Below, piece by piece: positions 17,172-24,540 of a stretch of DNA of 64,000 nt (positions within the stretch are counted from its first letter, which is position 1; the number at the start of each line of letters is the position of its first letter). The stretch covers positions 1 to 64,000 of the forward strand of contig NZ_JAGHRO010000005.1 in NCBI RefSeq assembly GCF_017743735.1, written 5' to 3'. The stretch comes from Shimia sp. R9_2. GTDB lineage: Bacteria; Pseudomonadota; Alphaproteobacteria; Rhodobacterales; Rhodobacteraceae. A program made the translations under genes and the position numbers. The notes under the pieces are model-generated. The model did not search any database. It saw nothing but the letters and a program-made list of their open reading frames with translations, and had not been told where the DNA came from.

Positions 17172-18266
17172 ATGGCGCTTTTGCTCAATGGCCGCTTTTT
17201 GACGCGACCGCCGACCGGTGTGGACCGGGTTGCTGTGGAACTGATGCGCGCGTTTTTGGCGCGGGACGATGCGCCGGAGCTGCGATGCGTGGTGCCGCAG
17301 CCAGGACCAATTCAGGAGCTGGAAACCTTTCCTGACGCTCTGATCAAGTCGGTGGAAATTTCCGACAGCATCTTGAAGGGGCAACTTTGGGAGCAGGTCT
17401 CTTTGCCCGGTTTGGCGGCAGAGGAGACCTTGCTCAGCCTTTGCAATATCGGGCCGATTGCCTCAGCAAATCAGGTGGTGATGATGCACGATGCGCAGGC
17501 GTTCACACAGCCGCAGGCATACGCGCGCGCCTTTCGCATGTGGTATCATGCGGTGCAGCCGCGATTGGGGCGGACGGCCAAATTGGTTCTGACCGTTTCC
17601 CGCTTTTCAGCGGGGGAGTTGGAGGCGCATGGTGTCGTGCCGCGCGGCAAGGCGCGCGTGGTGCACAATGGGGCGGATCACATTTTGCGCACCGCTGCGG
17701 ATCCGGAAATCCTAACAGATTTTGCGCTGGAACCGCAGGGGTATTTTCTCGCGATTGGCAGCTTGGCGCCGCATAAGAACTTGAAAATGTTGATCGCCGC
17801 GGCCGAGCGGCGCGGGGCGGGAGCACCACCCTTGGTGATCGCGGGGGGCGGCAATGCGCGGGTGTTTGGCGAAAACGGTCTGCGGGAAAGTGCGTCGGTG
17901 CGCCTGTTGGGGCGGGTGAGTGATGCGCAATTGCGCGCTCTCTATGAAAATGCGCTGGCCCTGACGTTTCCATCGCTGACGGAAGGATTTGGATTGCCTC
18001 CTGTTGAGGCGATGACGTGTGGCTGTCCTGTGATTGCCGCGCCGCGCGGTGCTGTGCCGGAGATCTGTGGTAGTGCGGCGCGCTACGCCGATCCAGAAGA
18101 CGCTCAAGCTTGGACCGTTGCGATACAGGACATCGCCGATAACCAGCAGGAAAGGAAAGAACGGGCCGAGGCTGGGCGCGCCCAGAGTGCCGCATTCACT
18201 TGGCAGGCAGCGGCGGCGCAGTTTGCGGCGCATCTGGATGAGGCTGGTCTATTGTCTTCAGCGTAA
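17172..18266 (+). CDS. Family 4 glycosyltransferase, paralogue of the 9.7-10.8 kb enzyme
   Basis: A 364-residue GT-B enzyme with LLNGRFLTRPPTGVDRVAVE at the N-terminus, QVVMMHDAQAF, YFLAIGSLAPHKN and PSLTEGFGLPPVEAMTCGCP (EX7E). It shares segments and domain layout with the glycosyltransferase at 9734-10834, so the two arose by duplication and may add the same sugar in different linkages. The last 71 bp overlap the 3' end of the convergent phosphatase gene, a tight arrangement. The intact G-T-G-V-D/R loop makes this copy the more canonical of the two. Confidence 0.9.
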   Translation: MALLLNGRFLTRPPTGVDRVAVELMRAFLARDDAPELRCVVPQPGPIQELETFPDALIKSVEISDSILKGQLWEQVSLPGLAAEETLLSLCNIGPIASANQVVMMHDAQAFTQPQAYARAFRMWYHAVQPRLGRTAKLVLTVSRFSAGELEAHGVVPRGKARVVHNGADHILRTAADPEILTDFALEPQGYFLAIGSLAPHKNLKMLIAAAERRGAGAPPLVIAGGGNARVFGENGLRESASVRLLGRVSDAQLRALYENALALTFPSLTEGFGLPPVEAMTCGCPVIAAPRGAVPEICGSAARYADPEDAQAWTVAIQDIADNQQERKERAEAGRAQSAAFTWQAAAAQFAAHLDEAGLLSSA

Positions 18267-18993
18267 GGCCACCGGCTTCGATCCGTGCCACGGTGAGCGC
18301 GCCGGTCGCATAGACGCCGCTGTCGATTGCGATGCGCCCGTTGGTCAAGCCGGGGCGATCCACGATGAGGTGGCCGTGCAGCACAAACAGTCCGTCTTTG
18401 CGGCGAATGTCATAGCAGTCGGCATTGCCCCAGGTCAGCACTGCCGGGTCTTGGGCATCGGGCGATTGGGCTGGGTCGAGACCTGCGTGAACCGCAATGA
18501 TGTTGCCGGATTGCCAGAGCCAGGGCCAGTCGAGCATCCATTGGATCATCTCCACACCCATGGCCTGCGCAAGGGCATCGCGCAGATCATAGAGCGCGTC
18601 TTCACTGTTGGTGGTCGGTGTGAGGCCGAAACTTTGCAGGGTCTCTGCGCCGCCGGCCCCAAGCCACATTGGGGCGTATTGGACCGGATCATCCAGAAAG
18701 CCGAGCAGCATTTCCTCGTGATTGCCACGCAGGCAGATCAGGTCTGGCCAGGCGGCGCGCAGGCTGAACAGCCTTCGCAGCACCGCGGCGCTGTTAGGCC
18801 CGCGATCTATACAGTCCCCGAGAAGCACCACCGGAGCCTCAGCATCTTCAGGGCGGGCGGCGATCCAGCCAAGAGCGGCGTCCAGACGATCGGCGCAGCC
18901 ATGCACATCGCCGATGGCAAAGAAAGGCTTTTGCGGCGCAAGCGCGCTTTCGGTGAACGGTTTGGTGCGGAACAGGCGGGGAAACAGAGGCAT
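18196..18993 (-). CDS. PPP-family metallophosphoesterase (Ser/Thr phosphatase-like)
   Basis: A 265-residue protein with all signature blocks of the PPP phosphatases: FFAIGDVHGCADRL, VLLGDCIDRGPNS, CLRGNHEEML, and later IAVHAGLD and LHGHLIV (metal-binding histidines). These enzymes use two metal ions to dephosphorylate Ser/Thr or, in bacteria, sometimes Tyr residues, or small phosphoesters. ATG 18993 is taken; a GTG at 18996 is adjacent. Its position inside an EPS locus that encodes a tyrosine-kinase-like co-polymerase but no low-molecular-weight phosphatase suggests, without proof, that it could act on that protein. Confidence 0.88.
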   Translation of the reverse strand: MPLFPRLFRTKPFTESALAPQKPFFAIGDVHGCADRLDAALGWIAARPEDAEAPVVLLGDCIDRGPNSAAVLRRLFSLRAAWPDLICLRGNHEEMLLGFLDDPVQYAPMWLGAGGAETLQSFGLTPTTNSEDALYDLRDALAQAMGVEMIQWMLDWPWLWQSGNIIAVHAGLDPAQSPDAQDPAVLTWGNADCYDIRRKDGLFVLHGHLIVDRPGLTNGRIAIDSGVYATGALTVARIEAGGLTLKTIDQPHPDAPQTAPPLPAK

Positions 18994-19090
18994 CACAGTC
19001 TGAGATCGGAATATAAGCTCAGACTGGCATGCTTTTGTCCGGGGTCAAGCGGGAAGCGCTTGGGATTGGTCACATTTGCGGAGCCTCCCG

Positions 19091-20944
19091 CTAGCCCCAG
19101 GGCTGAAAGCCCGTTGGCAGGGGCAATGTGAGGCCGGAGGTGCGCAGTCTTGCGCCGGTGGTTGTTCCGGGCCCAAGGCCTGCAAGCGGTTTGAGGGGGC
19201 CAAGGACGGCCGAAATATCTGCACCAGAGGTCCCGGAGGCGGGATCGGCATCGGCAGTGTTGTTCCAGAGGGTTGCGCCGGAAGGGCGCAGCCAGAGCTG
19301 GCGGGCCGTAAGGTCAACGGCCACCTGTACGGTTGTCTGGCTGTTGATATGGGACCCCATCTGCTGAAGGCCGCCGCCGGAGAAGCGCAGCGTTGTGCCC
19401 AGCCAGCCTGCTTTGCGCACACCATTGGTGCCGCCGCCCAGCGGGGCGTCCTGATCCCCGACCCCGACAAAGACGACGCTTCCGAACACATCGACCTCAA
19501 AGATAAACTTCCCTGTTGCGCGTGTTTGGGTGCCGCGTGCATAGCGGGTGCCGGTCTCGCCGTTGTTCACCAACGCCCCATTTTCGGAGTAGCTGAACAG
19601 GCTTGGTTGATAGGTCACATCCCAGACCGAGGCGCTGGAGGGCAGGGTGATGTCGGGGAGCGATTGCAGGGGGCTGTTGATCTCGTCTGTCGTCAGCAAC
19701 GCGTAGATGTCCATTGGGGTGTCCTGCGGCAGGGCGCTTAGAAGGACCGTGGATTGTCCGCCGGGGGGAAGAGTGCTTGGCAAAGCTTCCTGCTGCGTGG
19801 CGAGGAAGCCTGTGCCAGCTTTCAACTTCGCTTGCGTCGGTGCCGGATCGCCTGCGGGCAGTGCTGCCACATAAAGTGTGCCGCCATCGGTGCTGCGCAA
19901 AGACAGGGTCAGATCCGCGTCTGAGATCTCCGTTTCGGCGAGTTGCGTGATCACAGGGCGCAATGCCGGTGCGTAGGAGTGCGATGCGCCATCGGCACCG
20001 CGCAGATCCACGAGGGCATTGGCGATGAGCTGGCCGAGCTGCTGCATTTGAGACGCTGTCAGATGCACATTGTTGCCATTGCGCAAACCGTGCTCGACAA
20101 AATAGCGCCGAGTATGACCGCCGTTGGCCGCGTCGGTAATTGTGCCATCCTGTGCGATGTGCCAGCGGCAGAGGCCGCGCAATTGGTCGTTGATTGCGGC
20201 GGTGTAAGGATCGGGTTGGCCGGACCCAAGGGAGGTTTCGATGGGAGACAGAGCGATCAGAAACCAGGGCGGCTGCGCACCCATTTGAGCCTCTTCAAAG
20301 GCGTAGATCTCCTCAAAATGCTGGGCGTAGTCGGTGATATCGGGGTGCGTGAGGTTGGCCTCGGCTCGTGGCGTGCTGGTATTGGTTTCGCCCTGCCACC
20401 AGATTTTCGCCTGATAACGCAGAGGAGCAGGCAGGCCCGCGAGCGCTTGGCGCAGATGGCGTCTTCCGTGGATCTTGTTCTGCCAGACCTGCCCGGAAAG
20501 GCTTGGGCGGAAGGCGTCGATGTGCTGCCCTGCCGTGGCCGCCTTGGCCAGCAGGAGCGCGCTCGCCGTTCCCCAAAGCGTGCCTGTGTCAAAGGCTGCG
20601 GCGAGGCCTATGGTTGGGCCTGTGCCACCGCTGCCGCCACCGGACGTGAGGCAGCGCTCCCCGTAGCGGCCCTCTTGCCCGGCGATGGTTTCATCTGCTG
20701 CGGCCAGCACGTAGGGCAGGGTTTCCACTGTTGGCGTGGAGGTTCCTGCACCAGCGGTGATCGAGAGTTGGGAGACGTCCCCATAGAGGCGCCGTGCGGA
20801 GGCAGGCAGGCTGTCGATGGAATTGAAGCCAACAATGTTGGATTGCCCTTCTGCATCGAGAAGAGCGATGAAGCTGGGTTGCGGTGAGACTGTTCCGGCT
20901 TCCCCAAGCGTGCTCGCAGAGATGTCGAGGCCGATCCCAATCAT
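19091..20944 (-). CDS. ghsB: SGNH/SASA esterase fused to a fibre-like SPRY domain; putative GTA head-spike protein
   Basis: A 617-residue protein with no signal peptide. The N-terminal half is an SGNH hydrolase of the sialate O-acetylesterase type: LLDAEGQSNIVGF with nucleophile Ser35, AKIWWQGETNTS (the Q-G-E block), and NNVHLTASQM with the catalytic His294. Residues about 430-615 form a SPRY/B30.2-like beta-sandwich of the kind seen in phage fibres (TGKFIFEVDVFG, FVGVGDQDAP, DLTARQLWLRP). The start codon overlaps the stop of the small spike-base gene (TGATG), so the two are co-translated. In Rhodobacter capsulatus the GhsA/GhsB pair decorates gene-transfer-agent heads and binds the capsule. 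That GhsB matches this gene is inference from pairing and architecture; a prophage tail-spike esterase is the main alternative. Confidence 0.6.
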   Translation of the reverse strand: MIGIGLDISASTLGEAGTVSPQPSFIALLDAEGQSNIVGFNSIDSLPASARRLYGDVSQLSITAGAGTSTPTVETLPYVLAAADETIAGQEGRYGERCLTSGGGSGGTGPTIGLAAAFDTGTLWGTASALLLAKAATAGQHIDAFRPSLSGQVWQNKIHGRRHLRQALAGLPAPLRYQAKIWWQGETNTSTPRAEANLTHPDITDYAQHFEEIYAFEEAQMGAQPPWFLIALSPIETSLGSGQPDPYTAAINDQLRGLCRWHIAQDGTITDAANGGHTRRYFVEHGLRNGNNVHLTASQMQQLGQLIANALVDLRGADGASHSYAPALRPVITQLAETEISDADLTLSLRSTDGGTLYVAALPAGDPAPTQAKLKAGTGFLATQQEALPSTLPPGGQSTVLLSALPQDTPMDIYALLTTDEINSPLQSLPDITLPSSASVWDVTYQPSLFSYSENGALVNNGETGTRYARGTQTRATGKFIFEVDVFGSVVFVGVGDQDAPLGGGTNGVRKAGWLGTTLRFSGGGLQQMGSHINSQTTVQVAVDLTARQLWLRPSGATLWNNTADADPASGTSGADISAVLGPLKPLAGLGPGTTTGARLRTSGLTLPLPTGFQPWG

Positions 20945-21210
20945 CAGCTTAGCCCGATGATGCCGGTTGCGGTTGTGCCTGTGGCCCAGACGCGCGTGGC
21001 GCGCACAGGGAAGGTGATCCCGGCGGCAACAAAAAGCGTGGCCACAGAGCCATCGGCGGTTGTGAGGCGCACCGTGCCGCTGCTGGCAACGTTCAGGGCG
21101 CGTGTGGTTTTGCTGAGATCCGCGCTGTCGTTTGGGGTGATCTCCTGCAGAGACACCGCTGGAGCGTTCAGGGTGACGGGATATTGGGAAAAATCATCTG
21201 GTGACGGCAA
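20944..21210 (-). CDS. ghsA: Spike base protein, Rcc01079 (GhsA)-like
   Basis: An 88-residue beta-rich protein. The pattern SADLSKTTRALNVASSGTVR followed by FPVRATRVWATGTTATGII is that of the small spike base proteins of the RCAP_Rcc01079 family, which anchor head spikes to gene-transfer-agent capsids and occur beside fibre or esterase proteins. No signal peptide or membrane segment is visible. It is coupled by a 1-base overlap to the esterase/fibre gene. No capsid, portal or tail gene is present in the window, so this is an isolated spike cassette, as in R. capsulatus, where the spike genes lie outside the main cluster. The match is from memory of the family pattern. Confidence 0.68.
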   Translation of the reverse strand: MPSPDDFSQYPVTLNAPAVSLQEITPNDSADLSKTTRALNVASSGTVRLTTADGSVATLFVAAGITFPVRATRVWATGTTATGIIGLS

Positions 21211-21366
21211 AGCTGTGTCCTCGCATGGTCAATCGGTCAGGCGGGGTGCCTGAGCTTGATGGGCAAGGGGGATGCCAGATCGTGCTTAATCAGGGGTGGG
21301 CGCTGCGCGCGCAGGCTACGAGTTCCGAGCAACGGGAGCTGTCTGTAGTGGCTTGGTATGAGGGGC

Positions 21367-22836
21367 TTACCGCTCGGCAAAGACCCGCATATCAAACACG
21401 CGCAGCCGCATTCCCGCGCCGATCGTGGCCAGAGCCAGAAGCGTGGCCAATGACAGACCGATGCCAAGGCTGAGACCGCTGACGCCAATCCCGCTTTTGA
21501 TCCAGAGCCACAGGCCGCTAGCGGCAGCGTAGTAGGCGCCAACCACCGCCAATGCGATGAGGATATTGTAAACTGCGCCTCGAATGGGCACTTCGCCTTG
21601 CCAAGAAATCAGTGCGAACGCGGCAATTGCTGTGAGGATGGCCACACAGGCTTGGGCAAAGGCGAGCGTGTTCAGGCCCTGATCTGAGGTGACAAAGATG
21701 GTGGCGATCATCACGCTGGTCCAGAACAGATTGTGATACATCGACACCTGCGTTTTGTTGCGCGCGGCAAAGATCGGCAGGATCAGCGCATTGCCAAACC
21801 CGGCAAAGGCGCGCACCGACAGCGCATAGAGGGCGCCAAGGGCGGCGAGATAGCTTGGGTGAAAGAGTGTGGTGACGAGATCGGCTCCGAACACCAGAAT
21901 GGTGGCGGCAAAGCCTCCCATCAAAATGACCATCACACCACAAAAGCGGTTGAGCACTGGCTCCAGCTGCGCCCCTGTTCGGGCCGCCGCGCCAAATTGG
22001 TTGAGCGCAAAACTGCGCAATGGTTGCCCTACGATATCAATGGTGGCGGTCGAAAGCCGATTGGCGAACCGATAGAGACCGGATTCTGCCGTTGTGAAGA
22101 AATAGGCCAGCAAAAGGTCTGTGCCGAAGTTGGAGACAAAAACCAGCAGGCGGGATCCATAAAGCCCCGAGGCATAGCGCAGCGCATGTGCTGCCATCGG
22201 TCGATCAAACAGGAAATGCGGCCGATCCGGCGTCATGACGCTGTAGAGAAAAACACCTATGACAACCCGGATATAGCGGTAGACCACCAAGGCAAAGAGC
22301 GACTGCCACAGCCAAAGCACCAGCGCGCCGCCGAGCATTGCGGCACTGTTTTGCAGCAGCATGATGATGAAGTGCCGCCGCATCTGCTGACGCCTTATCA
22401 GAACGGCGCTGGCCCAGGCCATGCCGGAGGCAAAGGGCTGCAGCAGGCCCAGGTAGCGCAGGACGGGTGCGAGATCAGGGCTGTCAAAGACCTGTGACAA
22501 CCATGAGGCAAACACGATGAGTGCACCACCGCCAATCCAGCCCACAAGTTGCATTAGCCAAAACATGGTGGAAAGAACCGATTTGTCATCCTCAGAAGAG
22601 GTCACGACAAAATGGTAAAACCCCGCATAGGTGAACGCGAGCACCAGCTCCACAAAAACAATGGCAAGCGTGTAGACACCGTATTCAACGGGGGCGAGAA
22701 AGCCTGCGGCCAACAGCGTGATGACAAAACCGGATATTTGCTGCGATGCGAGGCCAACCATAGAGAGCGCCGCATTCGCGCCGGATTGGATCTTGGATTG
22801 GCCTGAGGATTGGGCTGCGGGAGCGCGATCTGCCAT
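21367..22836 (-). CDS. wzx: Wzx-type oligosaccharide flippase
   Basis: A 489-residue integral membrane protein with about 12-14 hydrophobic helices, in the MOP superfamily (polysaccharide transport/flippase). The N-terminal GANAALSMVGLASQQISGFV and the FFTTAESGLYRFANRLS segment (the typical 'G-Y-A/R-N' loop after helix 6) match the exporter family that includes ExoT and Wzx. It would flip the lipid-linked repeat unit across the inner membrane. Divergent from the polymerase gene with about 190 bp between, which must hold promoters for both. Positive residues in cytosolic loops are consistent with the topology. Confidence 0.88.
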   Translation of the reverse strand: MADRAPAAQSSGQSKIQSGANAALSMVGLASQQISGFVITLLAAGFLAPVEYGVYTLAIVFVELVLAFTYAGFYHFVVTSSEDDKSVLSTMFWLMQLVGWIGGGALIVFASWLSQVFDSPDLAPVLRYLGLLQPFASGMAWASAVLIRRQQMRRHFIIMLLQNSAAMLGGALVLWLWQSLFALVVYRYIRVVIGVFLYSVMTPDRPHFLFDRPMAAHALRYASGLYGSRLLVFVSNFGTDLLLAYFFTTAESGLYRFANRLSTATIDIVGQPLRSFALNQFGAAARTGAQLEPVLNRFCGVMVILMGGFAATILVFGADLVTTLFHPSYLAALGALYALSVRAFAGFGNALILPIFAARNKTQVSMYHNLFWTSVMIATIFVTSDQGLNTLAFAQACVAILTAIAAFALISWQGEVPIRGAVYNILIALAVVGAYYAAASGLWLWIKSGIGVSGLSLGIGLSLATLLALATIGAGMRLRVFDMRVFAER

Positions 22837-23027
22837 CTGTCCTGTAAATCCGAGTTTTGAACAAAAGAAACCAAAGTACGGGTGATGAAAATTCGTGCGC
22901 CACAGGGCGCGATATCGGGAATTCAGAGGTTTTGGCGCGTGAATAGGGAACGCGGCTGTTAAATTGCCTTAAAATGTTACATCCTGTCGGTATTTGTAAG
23001 TAAAGCGTATTTGAGACTTGGTTTGGT

Positions 23028-24476
23028 ATGCAATTCGTCTCGACCTCTTTTATTGCCGTGTTTTTGTGCAGTGTCCTGTTGTTGCAGGGGCCGTATCGCG
23101 GGCTTTGGGCCTTTATGGTCTCTTTGCCTTTTGGTGCAGCTGCGGCGATTTCTTTTCCGGCGGTTGGCGGCACATCCCTGTTGGTCAGCGATATTGTGCT
23201 GCTGGTTATGATGGTGCAGCTCTTCTTTCAGCGCCGTTGGTTCAGTCAGACTTTGGGAACATTGCGCCCCTATCGCCCCGGGTTCTGGCTGTTGCTGTGT
23301 TTGATCGGGGCGGTTGTATCGGCGATTTTCCTGCCGCGCCTGTTTGTCGGTCAGACCGAGGTTTTTCAGGTGGTGCGTTATGAGGACCGGGCGCTGCCGA
23401 TGTTGCAGCCCTTGCAGCCGTCAAACAGCAATATCGCGCAGGCCTTTCGCCTTCTTCTGTCTGCTTCTGCCTTTCTGGTGCTCGCCACGCTTTACCGGCT
23501 ACGGCCCGAGCCGCAGCATGTGGTGGGTGCAATGGCGGCGGCATTGGCTGTGCACGCTGCGCTTGGATTTGCAGATGTCGCCTCCTACGCGTTGGGCATG
23601 CCGGATTTGCTGAGCGTGATCCGGACCTCCGGTTATCAAATGCTGGACCACCAGATGCTGTTGGGTGCAAAGCGCATGGTTGGAGGATTTCCGGAGCCTT
23701 CGTCCTTTGGCTATTACACCATCGGGCTCTTCGGGTTCTGGCTGCGGTATTGGGTGGGGGACCGTTCAAATGTGCTGGCGATCATCTGCCTGCTGGCGGT
23801 GACGGTTATGGTGCTGCGCTCCACCTCCAGCGGCACCTATGCGGCGGTGGGAGCGTTTATGCTGATTTTTCTCGGCCTTCAGCTGCGCCACATGCATTTG
23901 GATCATTTGCCTCCGGCGCAGGTCAGGATGTTGGGCGCTGTTGCTGTCTTGTTGCCGCTCTTTGTTGGAACCGCTGTTTTGATCCTCAATCTTGTGCCTG
24001 CGGTTGGGGACTATTTTGACCACGTTTTGTTTTCCAAGCTGTCCTCCTCCTCTGGGGTGGAGCGCATGAGCTGGAACCGGCAGGCGTTTGTCAATTTCTG
24101 GGACACATGGACGCTGGGGGCGGGCATCGGATCGGTGCGCGGCAACGGTTGGCTTGGCGCGACGCTGGGCAATATTGGCTTGGTTGGAACCCTGTTGTTC
24201 GGAGCGTTTCTGGTAGGTGTGATCCGCGCGCGGGCGGTGGATCCCGCGTCACAGCAGGCGCTGGTGGTCTCGGCCCTGCAATATGGCTGTGGCGCGGTTT
24301 TTCTGCAGGCGATGCTGACCAAGACGACACCCAATCTCGGCACGGAATTTTTTGCGATGGCGGGGCTCGCCGTAGGTATCGCCCGAGGATCAGAACTGTT
24401 GGGGCGCCCAATGCGACCGGTGCCTTTTCGGTCAAAATTGAGGGCAGGAACGCATGGTGTGTCGCTCAACAGCTGA
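23028..24476 (+). CDS. Wzy/ExoQ-type polysaccharide polymerase (O-antigen ligase-like)
   Basis: A 482-residue membrane protein with roughly 11-12 helices and a large loop rich in charged residues (about residues 100-135, with FQVVRYEDRALP). MVGGFPEPSSFGYY and RSTSSGTYAAV followed by AGIGSVRGNGWLGATLGNIG match the O-antigen ligase/polymerase family (Wzy_C-like signature around the G-x-G-S motif). It would polymerise flipped repeat units in the periplasm. It is followed by the co-polymerase gene (64-bp gap) and export gene, in the usual polymerase-PCP-OPX order. Confidence 0.85.
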   Translation: MQFVSTSFIAVFLCSVLLLQGPYRGLWAFMVSLPFGAAAAISFPAVGGTSLLVSDIVLLVMMVQLFFQRRWFSQTLGTLRPYRPGFWLLLCLIGAVVSAIFLPRLFVGQTEVFQVVRYEDRALPMLQPLQPSNSNIAQAFRLLLSASAFLVLATLYRLRPEPQHVVGAMAAALAVHAALGFADVASYALGMPDLLSVIRTSGYQMLDHQMLLGAKRMVGGFPEPSSFGYYTIGLFGFWLRYWVGDRSNVLAIICLLAVTVMVLRSTSSGTYAAVGAFMLIFLGLQLRHMHLDHLPPAQVRMLGAVAVLLPLFVGTAVLILNLVPAVGDYFDHVLFSKLSSSSGVERMSWNRQAFVNFWDTWTLGAGIGSVRGNGWLGATLGNIGLVGTLLFGAFLVGVIRARAVDPASQQALVVSALQYGCGAVFLQAMLTKTTPNLGTEFFAMAGLAVGIARGSELLGRPMRPVPFRSKLRAGTHGVSLNS

Positions 24477-24540
24477 GTGCCGCGCCCTCGGGAGGACTGC
24501 GCATACGGCGCGCCAGTGATGAGGCGCCTTTTGAATTGAG

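Noticed and set aside
19091-20944. Reading the esterase as an ordinary EPS-modifying secreted enzyme
   Set aside because: It has no signal peptide and its C-terminal fibre domain and coupling to a spike-base gene favour a particle spike, though this remains the alternative.
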